Part shown: one piece after another, positions 32,201 through 41,768 of the stretch
Position numbering within the stretch: the stretch's first letter is position 1
Layout: each line of letters opens with the position of its first letter
Position numbers and translations under genes: made by a program
Notes under the pieces: model-generated
The model's database searches: none
What the model was told of the DNA's origin: nothing
What the model saw: the letters and a program-made list of their open reading frames with translations, nothing else
Assembly (NCBI RefSeq): GCF_963422355.1
Contig: NC_085099.1
Span: forward strand, 2,681,342 to 2,745,341
Reading direction: 5' to 3'
Source of the DNA: Corticium candelabrum
Taxonomy: Eukaryota > Porifera > Homoscleromorpha > Homosclerophorida > Plakinidae
Length of the DNA: 64,000 nt

Positions 32201-34391
32201 ATGCAACAGCAGCGGGGTGATGGTTCATTCATTGAGCCTGGACATTGCAGTCATCTTAGTGTAACTGATGATGATGTGGTTGATGTGGTTGTTGTATTTT
32301 TATTCTTACCTTTAATGTCTTTGTAGTGTGGACGTGCAGTCGACAAAGATATGACATTGACAGCTTATGGTCTTATAACTCTTGTTGAAGTTCGCAAACA
32401 TTTGGTACTAAAGATACAGAAATGTAATTATGGAGTATGTGAACTATGTAGAGTATATCTCTAGGACATTGTAACTACATGTTCATTTGGCTCAGTGTCA
32501 CTCAGTAGATCTATTTACAGAGCGCAAACATACTTAGAAACAAGATCTCAAAAGGAAACAAATGACTACTTGCATGCCATGACAGCATATGCCTTGGCTT
32601 TAGCGAAAAGCTCAAAAGCAAAGCGGTTACTACGCAAGCTACGTTCAACAGCAATTGTTGATGGTAAAGTTTAGACTCTTGATCAGAAGGCGATATAAGC
32701 CACTGCTCGATATATTATATAGGGGAATGGCGTTACTGGACATGTCTGTCATCGTACTGTCGTCAAAACAGGAAGTGTCTTACTAGTGCAGGTACTGTGG
32801 AAGCAACTGCTTATGCTCTGTTGGCACATCTTCACGTGGATCGCCTAATTGATGTTCTTCCCATACGTAATTGGCTGTTGTCTCAAATGAATGGGAGAGG
32901 AGGTTATCGATCAACTCAGGTAATATATGACTTAATTAATTCTAATAAACAAATGACACAGAAGGATTATGATTGTTTGACAGGACACTGTAGTTGCTTT
33001 CATGGCACTTGCCGAGTCTGCATTGTTTTCATCAGACAATATTAACTTGAACATTTCTTTGACGACTTCAAATAGCCATCATAATTTTTCTGTCACCAAG
33101 GACAATAAACTTCTTGTGCAACAATATGAGGTAGACTCATGATTACAGTATAGTTATTGCATTATTACACTGTCTAATTGCTCTACAGATAGATGCTTTT
33201 GATTCAGTAAGTGTGGAATCGTCGGGCGAAGGCAGTGTCATATTTCAGGTCTCAAACTATATGAATCTCAGTTGACAAACGAACGCATGTTGACATGTAA
33301 TGCAATGTTACATAATTTTATTGATAGGCCACTGTGAACTACCACGTTCCAGAGATAGCACCAGATGAGTCATTTGATCTCACGGCCACATCTCGAAGCA
33401 AACTCATGATGCAGAATGCAATTAATATTAATTTTCAACCAGATGAGATAGACAGTGATCCTTTCTTTGATAAGTCATCTTCCTTGCCAACAGTCAGTAC
33501 CAATACGGTGGAGTACGATGATAATGCTTTAGAATTGGAAGTCTGTCTTAGGTAAAGTTTATGACATACTACATAATAGGTATAAATGCATGGAGTACAA
33601 GGCATAGTTAATTGTGGCCATGTGTAGGTGGCGTCCAGTAGACATTGAGTCTGGAATGGCACTAATCGAAATTTCAATGCTGTCTGGATTTAAAGCTGAC
33701 AGGGCAGTTATGGGTGACGTGAGTATTATGTATTGCATTCCTTGTGTGACACATGGATAAATGTGGGTTTTTAGCTATTGGATTTTAATGACATTGATCT
33801 ACGACGGTATGAGACAGAGGGCAGAAAACTTATTTTGTATTTTGATCAGGTGAGATGTTATAGCATATTTAGTCTAGTGTGTTAACAGTATTATATGATT
33901 AATTAATTCATTACGTAAGACCTTTATTAATATATCTAAGTACATTTTAACACATCCATTTCTTTTGTTACCTTGTTGAGTGTTTTTAGATTGTTCGGAG
34001 TCATTCTACATGCTTCAATGTGTCTATGGTGCGAACTCACTGTGTAGCTGGTGTTCAGCCAGGATATGTTAAAGCTTATTCATATTACAATCCTGGTTTG
34101 TACACCATAATCCAACTCTCAACCAAAGCAAACATTGTCAATTTGTTTGATTGAATTTTAGAGTTTTCTACTATGATTTCATACATGCCTCCTGCTACTG
34201 TGGCAAACAGTCTTGACTCTTGTGAGTTACCTGAGGAGAGGACTCAGGGAGAATCCGGTGCTAATGAACTTGAACAGACAGTCGAGCAGACACCATCGAA
34301 CAATGGTAAGTCATGCACTCATGCCAACATTGTCTCACATTTTCATTGATTTTATGGTTATTTTGTAGAAGAGATACTTGATGCTCTCTAG
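19051..34391 (+). CDS. TEP-B: secreted thioester-containing A2M-family protein with WxxW, CUB, kringle, MAM, EGF N-terminal extension
   Basis: About 50 exons give about 2,600 residues. The start ATG at 19051 is the first codon shared with unit A and opens a signal peptide (MAVQIVWCFVSIILISVTV). Domain order: WxxW, CUB1, MAM split by a kringle, MAM split by a GCY/WSC-like domain, MAM, two EGFs, CUB2, then A2M macroglobulin domains, bait-like acidic linker with RVKR, thioester domain with GCGEQ, receptor-binding domain and a hydrophilic tail ending EEILDAL. There is no anaphylatoxin-type Cys cluster, transmembrane segment or GPI signal. TEPs bind targets covalently through the thioester or trap proteases; the N-terminal domains would supply recognition (inference). 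Exon 2 (from 19178) and the CUB2-A2M junction are unresolved. Two introns have GC donors (after 27906 and 30861). Confidence 0.85.
19930..20471. mobile_element. 542-bp element with 35-44 base terminal inverted repeats
   Basis: The left end GGGGTGCATTTCTTTTGCCT and right end AGGCAAAAGAAATGCACCCC are exact complements. The pairing continues with few mismatches through CTTCTACTCTTCTGG. GAAGAGG-type motifs fill both arms. The GGGGTGC end resembles hAT-type termini, but I could not find a clear 8-base target duplication. It lies in the WxxW intron of TEP-B and is absent from unit A. Confidence 0.75.
20598..21137 (+). mobile_element. Transposon-derived open frame ending in a PHD-like zinc finger
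   Basis: A 179-codon frame with RLLPSHAGEILTADGYIEKR, a basic segment, and near its end EGWIGSDNPGCSHWFHYGCA. The W-x-x-x-D-x-x-x-C-x-x-W-F-H-x-x-C pattern is the second half of a PHD finger, as found at the C-terminus of several DDE transposases and retroelement proteins. The first cysteine pair is missing or degenerate. It lies next to the 19930-20471 element in the same intron, so it is probably a TE relic rather than a host gene. Confidence 0.5.
22150..22243. repeat. (TA)n(TATG)n microsatellite
   Basis: TA dinucleotide tract passing into TATG tetranucleotides, 25 bases before the second WxxW exon of TEP-B. Confidence 0.9.
22461..22805 (+). other. CUB domain 1 (TEP-B)
   Basis: It starts ACGNNINLVHSDQKVDIVIP and continues CEWRVVAPESRQIKLTL and LMIHFYGNVMDTNLRLQC. 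Two cysteine pairs and a beta-rich pattern fit CUB. The unit A counterpart is 6733-7077. Confidence 0.65.
22909..23704 (+). other. MAM domain interrupted by a kringle (TEP-B)
   Basis: MAM start exon 22909-22986 (PCNFTSGFCDWKRR), kringle exon 23043-23294 (six Cys, KCQAWHTRYPHR, YCRNPGG, PWCYT), MAM core exon 23363-23704 (MVLALRKYKSLVTSD, SCLSFNYKLNAVG, GYLKIPDD, GDVAVDDIHI). All borders are phase 1. The kringle replaces nothing in the MAM; it lies in the intron position of the contiguous MAM. Confidence 0.85.
23731..23822. repeat. (GT)n microsatellite
   Basis: Intronic GT tract in TEP-B, at the place where unit A has GT tracts plus two SINEs. Confidence 0.9.
23886..24884 (+). other. Second MAM domain interrupted by a GCY/WSC-like domain (TEP-B)
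   Basis: Cys-rich start exon 23886-24011 (FSCWSYNSNLCPVTMMP, GKWELKSY), inserted exon 24103-24456 (DYRSLGCRKRSDR, ECAKAAFTLGYKFF, FFLYELISQIG), MAM core exon 24528-24884 (GYFMSYAFSSQ, QMCVSFEYNSNV, EGYFDIRNLTVLRC). All in phase 1. The MAM core is confident. Identifying the first exon as its start is weaker. Confidence 0.6.
24990..25294. repeat. (TG)n...(CA)n inverted microsatellite array
   Basis: About 190 bases of TG-rich repeat, a short CTCTCTCTCA spacer with GCATGCACGC motifs, then about 100 bases of CA repeat. The halves are complementary and could fold into a long hairpin. It lies in an intron of TEP-B. Confidence 0.85.
25465..26044 (+). other. Contiguous MAM domain (TEP-B, third MAM)
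   Basis: Exons 25465-25587 (NCTFDSSLCGWDSKDKRG) and 25652-26044 (GYGYVLSTHYCVAST, CFGFHYSMAG, ALDNFVFSTTKC). Nearly identical to unit A. Confidence 0.8.
26107..26783 (+). other. EGF, EGF and CUB2 domains (TEP-B)
   Basis: Exon 26107-26229 (DHCATGRHNCAQLCIQG, CGCNERYKLG), exon 26294-26389 (VCHYPCRNNGRCVAPDLCEC), exon 26442-26783 (CGDSYLTSEMG, CQWTVQAPEGFLIHLKFDK, CVFRMRYQVYG). Confidence 0.78.
26957..27063. repeat. (GT)n microsatellite
   Basis: Imperfect GT tract in the intron between CUB2 and the A2M part. Only short GTGCATGC-type bases occur at this place in unit A. Confidence 0.85.
27103..29730 (+). other. A2M macroglobulin (MG) domains of TEP-B
   Basis: Exons from 27103 give GFLLAVPGIFRQGTTAVVNV, GPTVLVQTDKPVYKPGQT (the A2M-family signature), RILVLDYEMKP, WNISIFSTF, VLPRFQVLLYVPTYVVQGD, YTYGKPVQGRVCVYV, TTLEVNVTVTEEGTGV and GLPFTVKVFVMTP. 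The order follows the MG1-MG6 part of alpha-2-macroglobulin and complement C3. Splice phases are consistent through the region except at its first exon. Confidence 0.88.
29790..30861 (+). other. Bait-like/linker segment with RVKR and the MG7 start (TEP-B)
   Basis: Exon 29790-29945 has VDISFSVNETRPGD and LTAVDKSVYLL (the A2M AVDKSV motif). Exon 30058-30237 is acidic (SGSSEASETDDVVDSDLDS). Exon 30311-30389 ends TRRVKRFARG. Exon 30452-30569 has SYFPEAWLWEE, and 30630-30861 has VTVPDTITTWIADAFAISAD. PEAWLWEE and VPDTITTW are strong A2M/C3 landmarks. RVKR fits a furin-type site. Confidence 0.8.
31425..33130 (+). other. Thioester domain of TEP-B (GCGEQ)
   Basis: Exon 31425-31601 has GDIMGPAVNSLGSYLRMPYG followed by CGEQNMINF, giving the intact GCGEQ thioester. 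Exons 31971-32052, 32110-32260, 32327-32423, 32496-32663, 32723-32919 and 32984-33130 give the alpha/alpha toroid (GYQRELGYQRYNGGYAAFG, CWLMQQQRGDGSFIEPG, DKDMTLTAYGLITLVE, TVEATAYALLAHLHVD, NGRGGYRSTQDTVVAFMAL). A His in GHCSHLS, before DKDMTLTAY, aligns with the catalytic His of C3. Confidence 0.9.
31725..31894. mobile_element. 170-bp MITE, AGGCTGGTTCACAATATTGA family
   Basis: It begins AGGCTGGTTCACAATATTGA and ends with the complement (TCAATATTGTGAACCAGGCT). Flanking triplets TCA and TTA resemble a TWA target duplication with one change. It lies in a thioester-domain intron of TEP-B. A related 440-bp element lies in EVI5 (48455-48894). Confidence 0.75.
33189..34391 (+). other. Receptor-binding domain and C-terminal tail of TEP-B
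   Basis: Exons 33189-33248, 33328-33551, 33628-33718, 33775-33849, 33990-34095, 34162-34305 and 34369-34391. Landmarks are LEVCLRWRPVDIESGMALIE, SMLSGFKADRA, KLILYFDQ, CFNVSMVRTHCVAGVQPG and KAYSYYNP. The last exons add a hydrophilic tail (SCELPEERTQGESGANELEQ) not found in vertebrate A2M. Confidence 0.85.
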
Positions 34392-34741
34392 TTATGACCA
34401 GGGAAGATCATGAAATTGTTATTTGTGTAGCCAGTGTGATTATACTGTGATAGGCAAGATAGATCGAGCATGTAGGATACTATCTCAGGACCTTGATGTG
34501 AATGCATTCATTGAGTGTATGTGTGTTTGCTGTAAGCTGTAAGGTGAAGACCTCAAACTCATTGTGGATGGATAGGTGTGTAGCTCCGTGTCACGCCTCT
34601 GGGTGTACCCGTGTCACGCCCCCGAGACAGTCCAATCACGAAGCAGTGCACTCACAAACCGCCAATCACAACCGCCAACGTTCATGAGAGGACTTTTATC
34701 AAATCAGTCTACTTCAAATTTGCTAATATCAACAGAAACTT

Positions 34742-34949
34742 AGCTGTCAGCAGCTGCTAACTCGAATTCAATCGTTTTCTGGCTTTAGCAATACTCATGG
34801 TTTACGAACAACTTACTTTCTTCGACGATTGCCGAACTAAACCTACGTAGTAGTTCAAAGGTAATAATAAAAATAGAATTAAAACTGATATTGAAAACAA
34901 TTTCGAAGTTACTAGAGTAAAGTAAAAGGGGAAAAGAAAAACAGAGGAA
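34742..34949. other. Short intergenic region before the tRNA
   Basis: AT-rich, with no gene recognised. On the minus strand the A-rich stretch at 34935-34945 provides the run of T residues that would end Pol III transcription of the tRNA. Confidence 0.5.
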
Positions 34950-35021
34950 CTCCCCGACCGGGAATCGAACCCGGGCCGCCGGCGTGACAGGCCGGAATAC
35001 TCACCACTATACTATCGAGGA
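34950..35021 (-). tRNA. tRNA-Asp: tRNA-Asp (GTC)
   Basis: The 72-base minus-strand sequence folds as a full cloverleaf. The acceptor stem TCCTCGA pairs with TCGGGGA, then G as discriminator. The D arm contains TAGTATAGTGGTGAGTA. The anticodon stem CCGGC/GCCGG encloses the loop CTGTCAC, giving anticodon GTC. The T arm is CCGGG-TTCGATT-CCCGG. A T-rich terminator follows at about 34945-34935. No intron. Confidence 0.96.
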
Positions 35022-35098
35022 CTTCGGTGAGAGTCGATTGTAAAACAGAGCATATAAAATAATACCTTCATTCTATATATTTCCCGTATGTGTACAGA

Positions 35099-38000
35099 AT
35101 GTCTTCAACGAAGCGCAGCAAAGGACTGGTTTCCTTTGAACTTGCATTACAGAGAGCTAGAGCAGAAAGGAATTGGTCAAACGTATCTGGTTTGTTGAAG
35201 AAAAAACCCAAAGGCTTTAGTTCAGGTTTCCTAGGCTCTAGATCTAGACAAAGTTTATCTTCCACCGCTAGAATTTACATTCATCTGTTGTCTGCAGTGT
35301 TGGGAGAATTGCTAACGATTGAAAGCGAGCTGGAGCAGCACGTTGAACGGCTTGGATTTCTATCGTCATCAGATATTTCTGCTACTGTTCTGGTCGAGAG
35401 CGAGAAGAAACTGCAAGACATTCTCATCACTGAGAAAGACAACAAACAAGTGAGAGCAAATGCCATCATTAATGTCGATCAAAATTTGCACTAATTAACA
35501 TTAATATATTGGAAGTTTTAAATTTTAAATTGTTAAAAAAATGATGAGAAGGGTGTGGACTTGATTAGTCTAGATCACATGGTAGAGAGTGAGAGGCTAA
35601 GGCCATGGATAACAGAGAGCTGTTTATTTAAATTACTGTACTACAGTTATGTATGGAAAGAACCGTCTATACATTGATTGATAATTTCTGGAGATTTAGA
35701 ATTTTTGTGGTAGGTTTTTTGTGTATGGTACAGTGTATCCTCGCTTATCCAACTTCCTGTGGGCAGCAAATATTGAAAAGACAGTCAGATACATGTGACG
35801 CCCATAGGCTGGAGGAGTTTGGAAAGTTGGACGAACCACCTGCTTAGCTATGTAGGTCTACTTCGGCACAATATACCGGTGCATAGTACACAAAATGCGC
35901 CTTTAAATTTGTAAATGCTTCTACTATGTCAAACTTGTTTCTATTGCTTTATGCGATCCTTACATTTGTTATTGATTTTTATAAAAGTTTAATTCTAGTG
36001 TATATGTATATATTGTAATAAGACCACGTGACGTGTTTGTGACGTCATTGATCTATTTTGGTGTATTACTCACCCACCACTTCTGAAGCCTGGCTACGTG
36101 AAGTGTCTTTCCTACCCCATATTTTTGTGTGATGGTGGTATGAGCTAGACGATGTCTCCAATTGTTGAAGAAATCTTCACTTGCTGATTTACTACTCTTT
36201 GGTTTCTGAAAGTTGCTTTTGCTGCCAGCATGGTACAAGGTCACCATGTAACTTGAGTTAGATAATTGACATCATAGGTAAAGGACAATGAAGGTTGGAT
36301 ATCGTACAGTCGGATACAAAAGGGTTGGAGAAATGAGGATACACTGCGATTGATTTGAGTTCCATCTACTTGTTGTTTACACAAAGATGTGATTGTTTGT
36401 CTATGCATTTGTGTTGTTTGATATTAATTGTATTAATTATTTTTTGCTCTTGCATACGTAGAGTGTGCTTAATATTGAAGCTGCGATTTTATATGGTAAA
36501 GTCTGTTATGTGAGAAAAAATTACACTAAGTCACTGGAGCTGCTGAGTCTCAAACGGCTGGATGCCGCTATTTCTATGGAAGATGTAACTCTACGTCTCA
36601 TCTTGCTGGCAGCAGAAGGATATGCTCTTAGAGGTTGACTAGCCTATTGTAGCATTCACTGATTGTTGTGTGTGGTGATGTGTGCTTGTCAGGAATTTTA
36701 CTGGAAGAGCTTGCTGTTCAGCCTCAAGTGACACCTGAACTGATGGAAAGTTATGAGATGTCATCATCACTCGTATTTAATTTGATAGATAGGGATGGTA
36801 CAGGGAGGAAGGCATTTGCTGGGAGTGGTTTGGACACTTGTAACTGGAGATTGGGAGACGTTCTAGAGCTAGTGCTGCTGAAATTGCCAGTGCTCTATTT
36901 ACATATGGGGTTCGTAGTGATTTGAACAGTCTGTTTGTCAGTTTCTTTGTTGATTAGTTTGCCTGTTTATTTGTTTGTCTGCTTGTCTGTCTGTCTGGTT
37001 ATTTGTTTCTCTCTTTGTATTTGTGTCTGTTGTTGTGCTGTTTATGTTTTTATCGTATTGTTTTGTTGGCATCCATTGAACAGCAGCGTTTATCTGTAAG
37101 ATGGTATTTTCAACTAGGAACATACAAAAGAGCATTGATTATTTGAAACAACTGTTAGCACCCTCGGAAACTGAAACATTCCAGTCTCTTAGATTGGCAA
37201 GTGTTTACTGTCATTATTGCATTATATTTTAGAATCTCTAATATGATTTATAGACTGCTGCCAGAAGGCTAGCTCAGATACTACTGAGGGGTGTCTTGGA
37301 CAGTTCATATGTTGCCCCAGATGGAGAGATTATGAAATCAATTGAGGCATCAGGAGGTCACAGGCTCTCTTTACCAACTAGTTCTCTCAAGGGAGCCCAG
37401 AAAGAATTGTAAGATTTGTATGTTTTTTACACACGATCTGTTTTCATGAATTTTGTGATCACCACTAGGATTTTTGTGCCACATAACGCCACTGAAGAAA
37501 TTCTCTTGCTTCTTGTTGTTGTTGAAACAATGGTATGATTACTGTGAAAGCAGCTGTCAAAATTTCATTTCTGTAACTGTTCTATAAGATGAGTAAGATC
37601 TAGTGACTAGCTTAGAACATTAAGCTACAAGTTGCTCCCATTTGTTTCTCGTCGAGTAGTGATTTCAGTTGGTCAGTCATGCGTGATACATCTCTATTTA
37701 CCTTCTCTTTAGATTGTCTCAAACTAGTCTTCTTAGGAAGGCCAACCTTATTCTAGTTGGTAGTGTTGATTTGTTTCTTAGTAGAATAGAGGAAATTGTA
37801 TTTGTAGTCGTTTCAGTATGACATTGTTGTTTCATGCATCCCGTCAGAAACCTGAGATAATTGGTAATCAAGTGTGATGTAAGTGTTCCTCTAGGATGTT
37901 CTTCGGTTGGTACATTGTCATAACAGCAGCTCGCTTTGAGTAGCCTATAAAGTTGTACAGGCGTATTGCTGTCAGTGTGATATAAATTAGTCACTGAAGC

Positions 38001-38775
38001 AACGAAGGCATTTTTAAACTTTCACACAGCTTATACCAGACTGAGAGCAATGAGCTTGTACACTTTAAAATTAACCTCGTTTCCCCCTTTAATGTAATTT
38101 GTCTTTTACAGGTTCACATGGAGGCAGAGTTTTCTCTCTTTCCTGAAGTGCTTGCCGCCAGAGACGAGTCTCATCTGCAAGCTGTAACTGTGTATGACCT
38201 TCTAACAGTGGCTTTGTCAATGCGAGAGCATTACGGACCTCTTGCTGAGGCAAATTGTTGACTTGTTGATGTAAGGTCTCATGAAATTGTGAGTGCTGTG
38301 TGCAGGTTTTTGACCGGGCAATGAAGTTTTCGTATGAACAAAAGCATGTATGGCGTCAATTTAGTCTTGTATTAATTGCAGCAGGAAAGGTATTAAGACA
38401 TTGTCGTGATAGATGCTGCTTATGTTTGATCATGAGTTGATATGTAGTATAATCATGCACTGTCTGTGCTAAAACAGTGCCACACAATGGCTCCAAGTGA
38501 TGCCGATGTTCTGTTTGACGCTGCAAAACTCTGCATAAATTGTCTTAATATTGTGAAGGATTACATAAGCTAGTCTGGTCTTGTCAATTTTATTTTGATT
38601 CTTGATGTTGCAGCCTTACGAAGCTGCTGACTTTGCGAAGAAGTTAGTTGCTCTTGGAGATGACCATCCGTTAGCATCTCGTGGGTATTTAGCATTGGGG
38701 GTTGCATATGGAAGACAATCATTAGAAGGTTTGAAATATGAGATACTGAACAGTAGTTTGAGATTCTGGATTTTG

Positions 38776-38847
<72 letters not shown>

Positions 38848-38871
38848 GTGTGTGTGTGTGTGCACACGTGT

Positions 38872-38927
<56 letters not shown>

Positions 38928-39927
38928 ACGCACACGCACATGCACACACTCACATCTTCCCTTTTCCCATTCTCTGCTTTTTGTGTGATTTACTTGCTTG
39001 TTTGTAGCAATACAATAGTATTGTACAAGTGTAGGCAATTTATGTATGATCAATATTACAGAAAAAACTCTGCAAGAAAATGTTGCCTCTCTTAGTCAAC
39101 AAGCCATGGAATCATTGCAAAAGTTTGTCAGACTTAGTTGTTCTTAACTGACATGAGTGTATCAAACAACAACATGATGTCCCTGTTGAATTTAGAGCTC
39201 GTGAGCTAGATCCACGTTGTCTACTGGTTTTGTATCACTTGGCTTTACAACACGCTCATCGCACCGAAGTTTGTTTGGCAAAAGTCGGTCAACATTGTAT
39301 AAACACTGCACTATTATATTCTGGTATAGATCAAGTCTTCACTTCAACTGGTAAGTGAGGCTCTTGCAGTGGATCCTAGTCATCCAGATTGCTTACACTT
39401 GATGGCTTTGCTCTTGTCAGCTCAGAAACAGGTAACCACATTGGGTTTTGGGCTTTAAAACTGTACTCAATAATGGTCTTGCATGAAGCTCAGTTATTTT
39501 CATTAATTATACTCAGTTTGTGCAATGAATATTAAAATTTCTGATTTAATTCAAATTCTTATAATACAGTTGTTTGTGTTTATAGTTGTCTGGTAACTTA
39601 CATCTTTGTACACCATGGATTGTTGCATTTGTATTATTTTTGTTATTAAATCGTCAATACTGTAATTTTTTGTTTAGTATGATGAAGCGATGACAGTAGC
39701 CAGGATAGCTACAGAAGAATGGCCTGATAATTTTAGGTTGTGGTGGTAGTTAGCAGCAATTGTATTGTACTGTATGATTGAGTTATGCTCAGACTGTTGT
39801 TCACCCAAGCTCGATTGGAAGAAGTGACGGGTAGTGGCAATGAAGCACTTTCGACGTGTCAAACGATGCTAGACTTGTGGAAGCAGACCTATCAAGAGGA
39901 GATGGAAGAGTGAGAAGGACATTATTG

Positions 39928-39977
<50 letters not shown>

Positions 39978-40416
39978 GCGTGCGCATAATAGCTCAGTTG
40001 GTTAGAGAGTCATCTTATGGAGTGTTTACATCCGGGACCTTAAAGGGTCACAAGTTCAAGTCACAGTGATGGCGAACTATGGCATAATTTCCTTAAGCAA
40101 GAAACTACCACAAATTTGCTTCTCTCGACTCAGGAGTATAAATGAGTACCTGGTCATTGACTGGGGTTCTAAGCGGCCATCGGCTATGATGTGACATCAG
40201 CCACTGGGGTCCTGGTGAGACTTCGGGTGCTCACACCACAGTTGGCTTCACAAGTCGGTGCTCCTGCGGGTGCCTGGCCTGGCTCCAGGAGTTTGCTAGC
40301 GCAGGCCCAGAGTTCCCTGAGTAGCTCACAGGGCCCAGCTTAACAGCTGGGGGCGTGACCTCTGAGAGGCAGCTCCTGACATTTAGGATTTTTTAGGTGT
40401 GTGCGTGCGTGCGTGC

Positions 40417-40474
<58 letters not shown>

Positions 40475-41705
40475 GCATGCATACTTGTACACACGTGTAA
40501 CTAAAAACCTTGTGATTGCAATGATACTCAACGTTTCTCTAATGCAATGAGATTTATTAGGAACCAAGATGCATGTTGATTGCATGACTGCATGTGATCT
40601 CATTTCATGCCATACACAGAGAATTGGAAAGAATGCTGGTCAATGCTACTACCCTCGCTCTTCTAACCATCTCCAGTTTTAATGTCTATTTTGTGTTGTG
40701 GTCTGTTTTGTCTTCATAGAGTAAAGGGTTCTGGACTGTTAGAAAGAATAATTGCTGAGAAAAAGGATTTAAGTCAAGTGGAAATGGCAAGTCTAGGAGA
40801 CCGTGATCGCCGAAGCTGTACGATGCACATTCAATCACAAAATGGATAATCTAATTGTACAGTGTACTGTGTGTTTAGCTTCCCCTACCCATTCGTTGAT
40901 GGCTCTGTCAACTGTCTCACGTGGTGATGTCGTATCAGACACGCCCTCGGGACAATTTTCAGTCACTCAGAGTACTATTTCCTCAGCCATTGGTCAAGCA
41001 TGGGCACTACAAGCTGAGATCTGGCTTCTGATTGGTCAGACTACTCCACATGCAGAAACATCAACTGTTTGTTATTTCAATGTATTGACTATTCCATTAG
41101 TGGACATTTATCTGCAGCTGGACAGGCATGAAGATGCTACTGCCTGCCACGAAGAGGCAAAACTGATTGCCCCCATCTCGGCTCCAGTTTTCTATCAGGT
41201 TATTTGCCAGTTAACTCATACTTCTCATAGCTGACCGTTTGTCAAATAGGAGGGTCTCGTAGCGGAAGCAAACGGAGATCTCTCGTGTGCAAAGCATTGT
41301 TACGAGAGTGCACTGTCTATTATGCCCAACCACGTTGACAGTCTCGTTCAATTGGTACAACTACACACATTGTGTTGCCAGTAGTGGCTTGATAATTGGT
41401 CGAGTTGTTTGTTTGTTGTAGGGAGTCATTAATTATAGAGACAGCAAGTTGACCATGGCAGAGAAATACCTGAAAGAGGCAGTGCGGATCAACCCATCGT
41501 GCTACAAAGCATGGTATACAACTGTATCGTATTGGGATCCCATGGTCAGTCCCTTTGTATGTGTCTGCACGTTAGGTCTCACTTGGGGATGACACTGCAG
41601 GCACAAGGGAGGGGAGAAGATGCGTCCAATTGCCTTTTCACTGCAATCGATTTGGAATCGAGTGCTCCCATTGTACCATTCACGACTCTACCTAGGCTAC
41701 TGTAG
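35099..41705 (+). CDS. TTC7: Tetratricopeptide repeat protein 7 (TTC7A/B orthologue)
   Basis: About 18 exons: 35099-35449, 36462-36633, from 36693, about 37084-37196, 37254-37408, 37469-37532, 38112-38249, 38305-38389, 38448-38552, 38614-38728, 39062-39122, 39196-39268, 39330-39431, 39678-39736, 39793-39909, 40720-40817, 40879-41198 (probably with a 66-base intron near 41034-41099), 41250-41354, 41422-41513, 41576-41705. TTC7-specific stretches are [54 protein letters not shown] and [20 protein letters not shown], with the end [18 protein letters not shown]7 scaffolds PI4KIII-alpha with EFR3 and FAM126 at the plasma membrane (family knowledge). The start ATG opens [20 protein letters not shown]. 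Introns after 37196 and 38249 appear to use GC donors. The end of the exon starting at 36693 is not settled. Confidence 0.9.
36945..37035. repeat. CTGT/TTTG-rich intronic microsatellite
   Basis: Imperfect TTTGTCTG repeats in a TTC7 intron. Confidence 0.6.
38776..38940. repeat. (GT)n microsatellite in a TTC7 intron
   Basis: GT tract with scattered GCGT and GCACACGT interruptions, right after the exon ending at 38728. Confidence 0.9.
39983..40396 (+). mobile_element. tRNA-derived SINE, copy 3
   Basis: Box A TAGCTCAGTTGG, box B AGTTCAAGTC, the same body as copy 1 (GTTTACATCCGGGACCTTAA, TGGCATAATTTCCTTA, CTGGTGAGACTTCGGGTGC) and the same tail TTTAGGATTTTTTAGG. It sits between two GT tracts (39931-39982 and 40397-40472) in a TTC7 intron. 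This copy keeps the longest intact body and is close to copy 1 over its full length. Confidence 0.87.
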
Positions 41706-41768
41706 TCAAATTTGTTTATAAAAATATCACAGCAAGAAAATAGCAAGGCCTGTCTAGATTCAAATTGT

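Larger units (their letters stand above)
18452..34741. repeat. Segmental tandem duplication, unit B
   Basis: Second unit, in the same orientation as unit A. It is longer because it keeps the 5.0 kb missing from A and because its WxxW intron received about 1.8 kb of transposon DNA (about 19800-21600). The 3' flanks of both genes still align (GTGAATGCATT, GCTGTAAGGTGAAGAC, CGCCAACGTTCATGAGAGG). Confidence 0.85.
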
